The notes under the pieces: generated by a model | The model's database searches: none | What the model saw: the letters and a program-made list of their open reading frames with translations, nothing else | What the model was told of the DNA's origin: nothing | Shown: positions 22,803-64,000 of the stretch, piece after piece | Position numbering within the stretch: position 1 is the stretch's first letter | How the letters are laid out: the number at the start of each line of letters is the position of its first letter | Assembly (NCBI GenBank): GCA_017165825.1 | Contig: CM029376.1 | Span: 24,345,205 to 24,409,204 of the forward strand | DNA from: Hepsetus odoe | Taxonomy: Eukaryota > Chordata > Actinopteri > Characiformes > Hepsetidae | Reading direction: 5' to 3' | DNA length: 64,000 bases | Made by a program: the position numbers and the translations under genes

Positions 22803-25800
22803 ATGGAGCAAACTCTGGTAAGAATGATCTTTTTCAACATACCCTTATCTTCTTTCGTTTTTTTTATCCTGGGTCAAAAGAAATTGCCACCGTTTCTCAG
22901 CTGCCCCTCATGGTTACAGCGGTTAAAGTAAGGGTTAAAGTGCATGTAGCAGCTTATGAAAGTGAGCCAGTGTGTGCTCAAGTGTCTTTGACCCCATTTT
23001 CAGGTGCTTTTGAGTTTTTAATGCAGTCTTTACAGCTTAACCATGATTCTGACTTGACAGGAGTCCAGCAAAGTGAGGCATCAGCTCCGGTGAAAAGAGA
23101 TTTATGGATAATTCACTTACATTGAGCAGAATCCCACACTGTGTCATTACCATGTTTATGCAGTATTTAACATTTGACTGATTACTGTTGCCATGTTTGC
23201 ACAATAACTGGTGCTTTTGTACTTTTTAATGACTTGCTGCTGCAGAATATGACAAATGAAGGGAAAGTGAAAGTGACTGTCATTGTGAAACACAGCACAC
23301 AGTGCAGGGGGAAGCCATATCCAATGCCTGGGGGGCAGTGATGGGGACAAGATTCTCTTGGAGGTTTTGAACAGCAAATAAACTGGCTATATTTGCTCGT
23401 ATTGTAGACTCCTGGTCTCATTTACCATCTCTGTAACTTGTATGTTTCTCTGCAACCATCAGACTCTCTCTAATTGGGTGTCCTCCACTCAGAAAATGAT
23501 AAATGACTACACGGGTTCATGTCTCTGGCTGGGAAGATGAAAGCCCATGCAATGTCCACATGCATGAGCATACTATACAATCTTTACAGTGTTGCATGCC
23601 GAAGGAATTTAATGCTTATGAAGCCCCTCATGATGTTTGATGTGTTGCAGATGTTGCCTGTGGTGATTGGGCTGTTAGCAGTGTTGGCCACTGTGCTCTT
23701 CTTCCTCTTTAAAGCGGGATCCTCCTCTGGGACAAAGAAACAGAGCAAGTTCCCCAAAACTCTGCAGGACCCTGCTGTTAAATACCCACTGCCACTCATA
23801 GAGAAAGAGGTCAGTCATGCAGGATGAGACAGAATTCGCCTCTGCTGCTGTAATGTGATAGAAATGATGTGCTGAAGGGTTAAACACTTTATAAGACTTT
23901 AGAAAGAGACAAATTTCCAAAGCTGGCGATCCAGGGTTGGTGAAACCTATCTGCTCTTTTCTGGTCCACTGTCGGGACAGGAGATCACACACGACACCAA
24001 GAGATTCCGCTTCGGCCTCCCCTCCTCGGCCCACGCGCTCGGTCTTCCAGTTGGTATGAACTTTAACCTGAGGCCTTATTTCATGCAATTAAGCCCTCCT
24101 TGTGACCACATGCTTCCCTCCTGCATTGCTCTAGGTCAGCATGTGTACCTGTCCGCTAAAGTCCGTGGGAATCTAGTGATCCGGGCCTACACGCCGGTCT
24201 CCAGTGATGAGGACCAGGGCTTTGTTGATCTAGTGGTGAAGGTTAGTAACGCTGCATAGCCTGGAACACAGCCTGTGCAGGTAGAAGAGCCGAAATGACT
24301 TACATTTCATTTTCAATTTCATTAAAACTTCGCCCACAACTGATTTAATCTTAATGAAATTTAAGGCCGTCATATTGTGCTAATATTAATCTGTCTGAAC
24401 TTTGACACCAGGTCTACTTCAAAAACACCCACCCAAACTACCCTGATGGGGGGAAGATGTCTCAGTACCTGAATGACATGAAGATTGGCGACACCATCGA
24501 CTTCCGTGGACCAAATGGCTTGCTGGTGTACCATGGAAACGGTTAGACTGCTCACTTTAATAACGGAGAGAACAGTGTTTTATTACAGATTCTTTTAAAG
24601 ACAGTGTTTAGATATAAAACCATTAGAGGGCAGCATGTAGTTACGCTTGTAAAATGTATAAAACGTCACGCTGCGCTAGGTTTTCTCTGGATTCTTACAC
24701 GAACATTTGTCTTCCTCCCCACATGCTGCTCTGATGATGGATGCGTTGATGGCGTGTTAATAATTTTTTCCCGGAAGGTCACTTTGCTATTCGGCCTGAT
24801 AAAAAATCTGATGCCAAGGTTCAGAAGTTCAGACATGTGGGCATGATTGCAGGGGGCACAGGTAGGCTTATGCATGCTTTTTTATTGCTGCTAAAGAGAA
24901 AAAAGTGATTTAAAAAAAAAATTTTGAGCCAAAATGAAAGGTCCGACATGTTTATCCAATATAATTTTCTGCAATGTTCATGCAAGAGGAAGCGTGGTAG
25001 TATTTGTTCAGACACAAGCAGTTGGATTTGGTGGATAAATGTTCTGGAACTGAATTATGCATTGCCTCATTATCCATTATCGTTTCTCTTGGTTTTTACA
25101 GGCGTTACTCCAATGTTGCAGCTCATTCGCAGCATAACAGCAGACCTTACAGACAACACCAAGTGTTCCCTTATTTTTGCGAATCAAGTAAGAATGAGTG
25201 TTTATACTTCCGATCGTAGTGCAGTGGTTCATGGGATATCCCTGCTTTGCACATGTTTTTTTCATGCTCTAACACACCCTTCTTCACCCAGGGACGCTCT
25301 ATTATCAGATCAGGTGGGCTGTGAACACAGTGATGTGCAGAGCAGGAGGAGCTGTACTCCAAGCGATGGGTGGCTGAAGCACTGCATGGGCAGCTGGTGC
25401 TTTAACAAAAATTTCCTCTTGCAAATGGAAATTCAAAAATATAAATATTCAGTCTTAAAAACAATGAATGAGTTATTCCCATGCTTCCCCACTGGCTCTC
25501 CAGTACCTGACCTGAGCAGTGTTGGGCAGCTATATCCAGTGCCCAGGGAGCAGTGACGGGGATGGTACCCTGCTCAAGGGTAACTCAGGGCAATCTACTT
25601 GTCTGGGATTCAAACCCATGATCTTCCGATTCTCGGGCCTAAACACTAGGCTACCATGAACACCTTATCCGTAGTAACCCTGGGCTACGCTGGTCTAAGA
25701 TTCAGTAAAATGGATTGTATTCACACTTTTATTAAGTGCCTTTAATGAATTAAAAAACAAAAAACAAAAAAGATTTTGGTTTTAACTCTGTTCACAGACT

Positions 25801-26371
25801 GAGACGGATATTTTATTGAGGAATGAGCTGGAGGAGGTCCTGAGGATTCACCCTGATAAATTTAACCTGTGGTTCACACTGGACAAGCCATTGCAAGGTA
25901 ACATAGTATTCATTTTAGAAGGTCTAGATTATGGAACCTGAATATTCCTCACTCAAACCACTTCTGTGGGTGTAACTAAGGGGGTTCTCACAAACTGGTG
26001 TATGTTACATTTTGCTATGATAAACCCCATGCATGCAATTGCACCCTTACTAATATAACATTTCATGTTTGCTTTCTAAGTGCTTTTATAATCAGAACTG
26101 CTTTTGGCAAAATCTTCGTTGGAAATGTCTGATCTTATGACGTTCCTTGAATAAATTCTTATCTGTGAAATAATGAAACTGCTTTGTTCTTGCAACAGGC
26201 TGGAAGTACAGCACAGGGTTCATTGATGCTGCGATGATAAAAGAGCACCTTCCGCCTCCGGCCAACGATGTGCTGATCGTGATGTGTGGTCCACCCCTCA
26301 TGATCCAGAACGCATGCCTGCCTAACCTCACCAAGCTAGGCTACAAACCAGACAACACGTTTGCATACTAA
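22803..26371 (+). CDS. cyb5r2: NADH-cytochrome b5 reductase 2
   Basis: Nine coding exons keep one frame for 308 residues: 22803-22817, 23651-23809, 23981-24053, 24135-24241, 24412-24541, 24778-24861, 25102-25187, 25798-25897 and 26199-26371. All introns are GT-AG. A hydrophobic N-terminal anchor (about 6-25) precedes the reductase core. The FAD motif RAYTPVS is at 99-105 and GKMSQ at 132-136. The NADH-binding GGTGVTP is at 187-193 and MCGPP at 280-284. The family moves electrons from NADH through FAD to cytochrome b5 on the cytosolic face of membranes. The FAY ending resembles the FTY ending of human CYB5R2, whereas CYB5R3 ends FVF, and the ovch2/ppfibp2 neighbours agree. The first coding exon is only 15 nt (MEQTL); starting instead at the ATG opening exon 2 would lose five residues. 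All expected residues are present. Confidence 0.93.
23261..23351 (-). mobile_element. tRNA-derived SINE (family A), tail fragment
   Basis: Reversed tail and body only ('gaaagtgaaagtgactgtca' to 'gcagtgatggggac'), in cyb5r2 intron 1. Confidence 0.75.
25521..25660 (-). mobile_element. tRNA-derived SINE (family A), partial
   Basis: Reverse copy lacking the tail, with 'ggtaccctgctcaagggtaa' and B-box complement 'gggattcaaaccc', in cyb5r2 intron 7. Confidence 0.78.
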
Positions 26372-26490
26372 GGCCTTTGGATTTGTGTTGGTTTAAAGCA
26401 CATGCTAGGTTTGGCACTTTTTGATCAATTCAGAGTAAAAGACATCATGTCGGACCTCTTATCGTTGGTCTTGTGGAGCGTTCACCCTGA

Positions 26491-26496
26491 AATAAA
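26491..26496 (+). terminator. Poly(A) signal of cyb5r2
   Basis: AATAAA lies 120 bp after the stop codon. A short 3' UTR is inferred. From 26500 to 27050 I see no gene. Confidence 0.7.
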
Positions 26497-27051
26497 AGAT
26501 TCTGATTGATTTGATGTACAATAAGCTGAGCTCATACTTTACATTTGACCTTTATTACTTTTTGAAACAAGTAATCATACTATCATACTTTAAAAAAAAA
26601 AAATCTAAGAGCAGAAAACCAGAAATCAAGCAAAAGATATTTCTTTTCTTGCAACTCACTCCCAGTTTTGTTACCTTTCAATGTCAAAAAATCTTCCAAA
26701 AATATGGCTTAGCAGTCAAGGAAGACACTAGAGTCATTTTTGAAAACTAGCACCAGTGCAGTGAATCCTTTCCTGTTCATTATCCCTATTCTTGCTTTTT
26801 TCATTTGAACATTTCTGTGAATTACACTACAATCAACATATTTGCATATTTTCAAAAGGCAAAAATGTAGCCTTCGGATGATGTCGGAATGCGTATTTTA
26901 CCGTTAAGACACCTTAAATTTTGGACTCTCCATGAATCCATTGCATGAAAGCAGGTGTTCTAGACCTGAATGGAGATAAAAGCTGCTGGGCTTGGGAGCC
27001 ACATCATCCAGTGCGATCTCATGGATCGTTTGAGGGAATGTTACAAAAGAA

Positions 27052-27262
27052 ACATTTACATTTACGGCATTTAGCAGATGCTCTTATCCAGAGCGACTTC
27101 CATGTCCTAATTACAGGGACAGTCCCCCTGGAGCAACTCAGGGTTAAGGGTCTTGCTCAGGGACCCAGTGGTGGTAGTGCTAGAGGTGGGATTTGAACCG
27201 GGGACCTCTCTGATCCAGAGGTCCGTAGGCAAATACCCACCACTAGACCACCACCACCAAAC
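27052..27262 (-). mobile_element. tRNA-derived SINE (family B)
   Basis: Full reverse copy: tail complement 'catttagcagatgctcttat', body, then 'ccaccactagaccaccacca' from the head. Confidence 0.87.
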
Positions 27263-27289
27263 ATTTACATTATGCATTATGCTGTTTCA

Positions 27290-27690
27290 GTGATGTGACA
27301 CAACGTGCAAGTGTGGTTGGCGCCTACATCACGGTTGGTAACCCTGTGGAAAATACTGAGAGCCATGAGTGGAGGCCAAATAAACAAACATCACTGTTAA
27401 AAGAAGACACCTTCAGAGAACGGAATAAAAAACAGCTGTGGAAAGTCCTTCAAGAAGCCTGGAGAACTAACTACGACTTAAAGACATGGCAAGAAAGCTC
27501 GTCTAAGAGGGTTAAGGCTGTGCTGAAGAATAAGGGTGGTCAAATGTAGACTTTAAAGATGGTTAGGATCTACCAACAGTGTGTAATAGACTGGACTGAC
27601 GTGGAATTGCACCTGTTGTCTCATTTTCCAACAAAGAATAAAGATTTGAAGGGTGGCTTAAGAATTTTGCACAGCGCTAAATACATGTAT
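27290..27690. mobile_element. MITE-like element, left end missing
   Basis: Ends with 'gaattttgcacagcgcta', the same terminal sequence as the right end of the element at 1117-1711. The interior ('cttcaagaagcctggagaac') matches the interior of that element in reverse. The left inverted end is not visible next to the SINE. Confidence 0.5.
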
Positions 27691-27879
27691 GGCAGTGGCC
27701 CCAGACATGGACGATACTCTCATTTGCTGGTGTTGGTGCAGAAATGACTCACAATGCATCCTCAGTTGTGGAGACACATCTAGTTAGATGTTAAGAGTCT
27801 GTTACAAAAACACATATCTCAGTTAAAGCTTGCCACAAAGATGTCACGGACCCGTAACAGCAGCATCTGCTAATGAATG

Positions 27880-28623
27880 TTAGGCAAACTTGACAAGCAT
27901 GGTTAGTGGGTCATTATCCTCCTTTTTCATCACTGCCTGCAACATCCCAGCTGGACTAACATACTGTTTGGCCTTTCTAAAGAAATGCTCTATGAAACTT
28001 TGGTCAATTCGAACACATTTCCCAAGAGCCTTGTGTAGGTTGTTGCTCAGAAGGCCGCAGATGTTCCCCGTGTCATTCTCACGACCGAAGAAGAGGAAAA
28101 GTGCAAAGCAGGTCCTTCCGACCTCGGAGCAGAACTCCACCAATCTCTCAGCTTGAGTTTTCTCACTTGGCTCCATGCCTGCCATGCATAATATCTCCTT
28201 GTAGTTATCTGAGGAACGTTCCTCAATGTTTGCCTTGATTTTCTCTGGAGGATACAAGACCTGGACGGCAATTTGTATCCTGGGGTCTTGGTTTGGCAGG
28301 TCCAGCAGAGCCCAGACCCAATCTGCCCCCAGAATGATCCTCTGCTCCGGGGTCATGACTGTGCATTTGAAGGTATCTACTAGGTTTAGGCGGCTGCTGC
28401 GCTGAATGTATGTCATGAGGAAGATCTCGCAGAGGGCAGCAGGACTCGGCTGGAACTTGTTTTCTGGGTCAGAGAAGAGAAGATACTCGAGGGTCCTGGA
28501 TGTGGCCACATGGATGCAGTCACTAAACAGAGAGCAGGTTGTGGCCAATGGGTTGCTGGAGCTTGACAGGAGGCATGTGAATATTCTGGGTTTAGGTTTG
28601 GGTGGGTCCTCCATTTGGTTCAT
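27880..28623 (-). CDS. Intact single-exon ORF of unknown function, 247 residues
   Basis: One uninterrupted reading frame starts MNQMEDPPKPKPRIF and ends MLVKFA. The start context is 'caagATGA', with A at -3. I do not recognise the family. The product looks soluble: no signal peptide or clear membrane segment, a Pro/Lys-rich N-terminus, then a mixed helical body. Features include two Trp in ADWVWALLDL, an acidic middle, Cys-containing EILCMAGMEP and FCSEVGRTCFALFLFFGREN, and a basic C-terminal helix FIEHFFRKAKQYV. It lies between the 3' ends of cyb5r2 and ppfibp2, on the strand of ppfibp2. No introns, no poly(A) tract and no inactivating break are seen. It may be an intronless gene or a retrocopy that stayed open. 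No poly(A) signal was found just after the stop. Confidence 0.65.
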   Translation of the reverse strand: MNQMEDPPKPKPRIFTCLLSSSSNPLATTCSLFSDCIHVATSRTLEYLLFSDPENKFQPSPAALCEIFLMTYIQRSSRLNLVDTFKCTVMTPEQRIILGADWVWALLDLPNQDPRIQIAVQVLYPPEKIKANIEERSSDNYKEILCMAGMEPSEKTQAERLVEFCSEVGRTCFALFLFFGRENDTGNICGLLSNNLHKALGKCVRIDQSFIEHFFRKAKQYVSPAGMLQAVMKKEDNDPLTMLVKFA

Positions 28624-31600
28624 CTTGGTTGGTTCTGGCTATAGAGTTGTTTCTCTAATGCACTACAAAATAGAGGGTAATGTTACTCAATGTGTCATGG
28701 TATCGGAAATCAAAGAAGCAAAATCAACGTACAACTCTGAATTGGCGTGTGATGGTTACTGGCCGGGTATGAGTGTCCGTTACTTGTCAGCAACATAACC
28801 TCATATCTCCGGTGCAGAACTTAATAAGCAGGCTTCAGACACAAAACATACCTTGTCAAATTGCCTGCACTTGGAGTAAAATTGTGCAAATTGAGCACAA
28901 AAAAAATGTAACACATTCAAATCCACTGCAGTGTTACTCACCAGTACCAGCCTGTCCGGTGCGTTTTGGAAAAGAGAAACTCCTGGTGGCTCTTTCTTCT
29001 CCTCTCTGGACTCCTATTAAAATATGTGCACTAGTTTAAGGCACAGTCACAACCTAAGATCTTCCAAAAAGCAAGGAGGTTCCTCTCTTCCCTGGGAGTG
29101 TCCTCTTGAGAGAAGTGGGAGAGTTTACCTTGGCTTATCCGTTTGGGCCCTTAAGCTGACTCCAACTTTTGAGTCCATTTTCGTCTTTGCAGGGGTTGGA
29201 AACAAAAACAAGCCTGGGGCGTGCCCGCGTCAGTTAAGCTTTAAGTTTTGCACCGGGTTACGCAGTCACTGTTTGTTGCCTCGTAGCACAAATGATAAGA
29301 ACATAAACATGTCTGAACTCTTAAAGGAAGCGGCTCTAGAAGTCCTGTGGGATTTAATTGCTGGGTCAGTATACGTGAGTTCTTTTGCCATTAAGGTTCA
29401 TCCAAGATCTGGACCAGTTCTGTTGCTCAAAATGCATCACATTTATGAAAATACACATTTACACGTTTTTATACTTACAGTCAAACGTGTATACATATTA
29501 TTACACATAGAAAAAGAGAAAAAATTTAAAACGAGCTGCATTTACAGTATGTACTTTATTTTACACTAAACATGAGAAGGACGTGGTTGCCAGATCAGGC
29601 AGATTTGTGCTTTAGTTCAGGGGTCCGAGTGTCTGGGCCTTAGTCTGGCTCAGTCCCTGCGTGCTCTCTCCGGCGTGGGTGAGGGTGTGCTGGGTTAGGC
29701 TCAGGCGGTTGTTAGCTTGGTCACACTATGGCCGTGTGGCTGCGTCTCATTCCCCTCAGCAGCTCGTCTCGGCTCAGTAAGTGCTGGAAGCGAGAGGTGG
29801 AAGATGAGGCCCAGTGTTAGCAGCACTGGGGAGGCTGAGCGGATAAATCTGTTAGTGATCCTCGTCTCACAGTTTCCTGATGGTGCTTTACTTAACCTCT
29901 ATTAGTGCACTTTAGTCATAAAGAGTGACATCTGATATCATGACCATTGATGCAGACTAGAAGATATTACCAAGCCACACCCCTTTCCTCCTTTCTGAAA
30001 GTTTTCGTGTGTATGGAATCCCTACTAAACCCTTTCTAACATCCTTCAAAGGCCCATGAATGGAAAGCACCTCAACATACATGGAGAACAAATGCCATCT
30101 ATATTATGTCAGCTAATAGACGGCTGTGCTGGCCAGCATGAGAGCGATGGAGTGATCTTGCCCACCCAGAGAGGACAAAGACAAGTATGCCATCTTTGAT
30201 TTTTGGCAAAGCCACAGCCATCCAAGTTTGAGAGTGAGTGGCCAGAGTTAAAGGCTTTTACATTTTTTTTGTTGTTTTGCCTCACTCACTCATTTTCTTA
30301 GCCACTTGCACTGTTTAGGGTCACGGGGGTTGCTCTTACAGGACCCACTGTGAGAGAAGAGTATCACTTCTTGGTCTTGGGGAATTAATTTGATAAGGAT
30401 TCCAAAAAGGGTCACGTAAGAGGTAGGATTTTTAAGCGTAGGCCACAAATAAACTCAATTAGGATGTTAATGAAGTTTTGGAAGCCATCGGTGAAGTAGA
30501 GCAGACGGTAGAGCAGCACTTACTGTGAGGTGGTTAATGCCCTCTGATAAAGCTTCTATCTGCATCACTGCTCCTTTAGTTATCAGCATCTGAAAAGTTA
30601 AGCCATCCATAAATTAAATTAAAACTTCATAACAGATGGCCGCACACAGAGTGACTAATTACTGCTGAAGTGCAGGCGGTGGATTGTTAACGTAAGCAAT
30701 GAATGAAAGCAAAAATAGGTGTCCAAATGTACCTGCAGATGGGAGCCCCTCCCCTAAGGTGCATGATGCTCCTGTCCCAGCATGCACTTCTCCATCTTGT
30801 GTAAAATGGGCGTTTAGGGATCCAATGGTAAGAGCAGGTTAGTGAATGAGGTTTGTGAATTGATGCGGGTTAGGCAATGTCTTTCTAATGAATTTCAGTC
30901 CATTTCTAAGAAGATCATTTCCCAGGCAGGAATTAAACACAGTTTTGCTCTAAATGATAGGATCACCATTTTGAAATGCTTTTTGTAAGTCTAGATCTAG
31001 AGCCTAGGTTTTTTGTTTCTGAAAAAATTCCTTTTTGACTGGACAATCTGCAGCCTCTTTTTATTTTAGGATCAATTAAAGAGGTTGAAGGATGTTTTTC
31101 GATTTTGGGCTTTTAAAATAAAAGTCAATTTTTAGTTAGTAAATATGACTTTAAAAAAAAATTGCCTGCTCTCTGGTCAGTGAAATTTGACAATCTCATC
31201 AAAATTATTCAGTTTGGTTAATAATCGTCAGATGCAAAAATTCTGAGCAACTTTTTTGAATTTTGTAATGTAAAATTGGGAGTCTTGCCCAAGGCTTAGT
31301 TAGCCTGGACAGACTGGAAAGAGAATCGACCCCGCCTTCCATCTGTAGGGCACTTAATCCATTTTGATAAAACATCTAACAGCCCTTCAACTTACAAAAG
31401 AGGAGAAAACCTAACAAACACCTTTATAATAAGAAGAATTTCAGCATTAGAGACAGCAGCTGTTTTACAAAATAAGGGGAAACACTTCACTCCTGGTTAC
31501 GAACTGTTTATGACAAACGTGACTGAGAGATTTGGTTTAAGTTTGAGAATTCCTTTAACGTGTCTTAAAATTTGTGTAATATAACTTGCGTCTGCTAGCT

Positions 31601-31668
31601 TTGTGTTTATTACCTAAAGCCAGTTTCTGCACACTGAAGAAAACACAGTATCCCAGTGATGGAGGAGG
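28624..31668. other. Intergenic region without recognisable gene
   Basis: About 3 kb with few repeats compared with the rest of the window. I see no exon-like open frames. The calm base composition around 30480-30760, including 'actaattactgctgaagtgc', could be conserved non-coding DNA, but this is only an impression. Confidence 0.4.
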
Positions 31669-31674
31669 TTTATT
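31669..31674 (-). terminator. Candidate poly(A) signal of ppfibp2
   Basis: AATAAA on the minus strand (tttatt on plus), 497 bp beyond the stop codon, suggesting a 3' UTR of about 0.5 kb. Confidence 0.5.
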
Positions 31675-32170
31675 GATCATTATATCTCATGACTTTTCTT
31701 TCTATATTTACAATTTTGGGACAAAGTGCTTCTCTACACGGCGATTGATCCACCCATAAAAATATTGTATCGTATAAAACACTGATTGCAAATATACACT
31801 CTTACCAAATATATTCAAAATCATGTTAAAAGTCTCCACTTGAATGAATCCCTAAAAGTGTGCAAATATTGCACGCGTTCATTAAACCTCTGTCTTTTCA
31901 GACAACACGATAATCGTAATGTTAGTTTGTAAAAATGGAATAGTGTTGAATGATATGTGTTAAATTACATCACTTAACATTATAAATAGTGGCACAAGCG
32001 AGACCCGGTCTCAGATCCACAGTTCGAACAGCATGTCACATGGCTATGAGTGAGGGATGCTGGGTAATAGATGATGGCACGCAATGAGAGGGGGTGGCGG
32101 TCGGTTCAGCTGATTTGGGGAATGGTGGGATGTTGGCAGCAAGCTTGGGGGGGGGTTGGTTAGATTGGTT

Positions 32171-64000
<31,830 letters not shown>

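Overview
This is nuclear DNA from a vertebrate, most likely a ray-finned (teleost, probably otophysan) fish. The genes are split by many introns. Between them lie tRNA-derived SINEs, DANA/mermaid-like repeats, LINE 3' fragments, solo LTRs, MITE-like elements and long CA/GT, GATA and GA simple repeats. Three genes were rebuilt exon by exon from splice sites and reading phase. One further single-exon reading frame is open but not recognised.

Layout. 1-5030: repeat-rich upstream DNA. 5031-16801 (+): an ovochymase-2-like secreted trypsin-type protease with two CUB domains, 14 coding exons, a TATA box, and a roughly 850 bp GATA/GACA array in intron 1. 16802-22802: intergenic DNA with solo LTRs, one a palindromic composite. 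22803-26371 (+): cyb5r2, NADH-cytochrome b5 reductase 2, nine coding exons and a poly(A) signal. 27880-28623 (-): an intact 247-residue single-exon ORF of unknown function. 32171 to beyond 64000 (-): ppfibp2 (liprin-beta-2). Nineteen exons are visible, from the coiled coil through three SAM domains to the stop; the 5' end lies off the right edge.

The order OVCH2 - CYB5R2 - PPFIBP2 matches the human neighbourhood on 11p15.4, so this is an old conserved linkage, not an operon. The three proteins do unrelated jobs: an extracellular egg/reproductive-type protease, a membrane-anchored flavin reductase, and a cytoplasmic scaffold of the LAR-phosphatase/liprin network. I see no sign of a co-functioning new system.

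The most useful oddities are these: two GC-AG introns in ovch2; two consecutive ppfibp2 exons with frame breaks that together total 165 nt and could be skipped in frame; a retroelement insertion with LTR starts at both ends and a clean 5-bp target duplication; an unrecognised intronless ORF; and an orphan coiled-coil exon inside a ppfibp2 intron.
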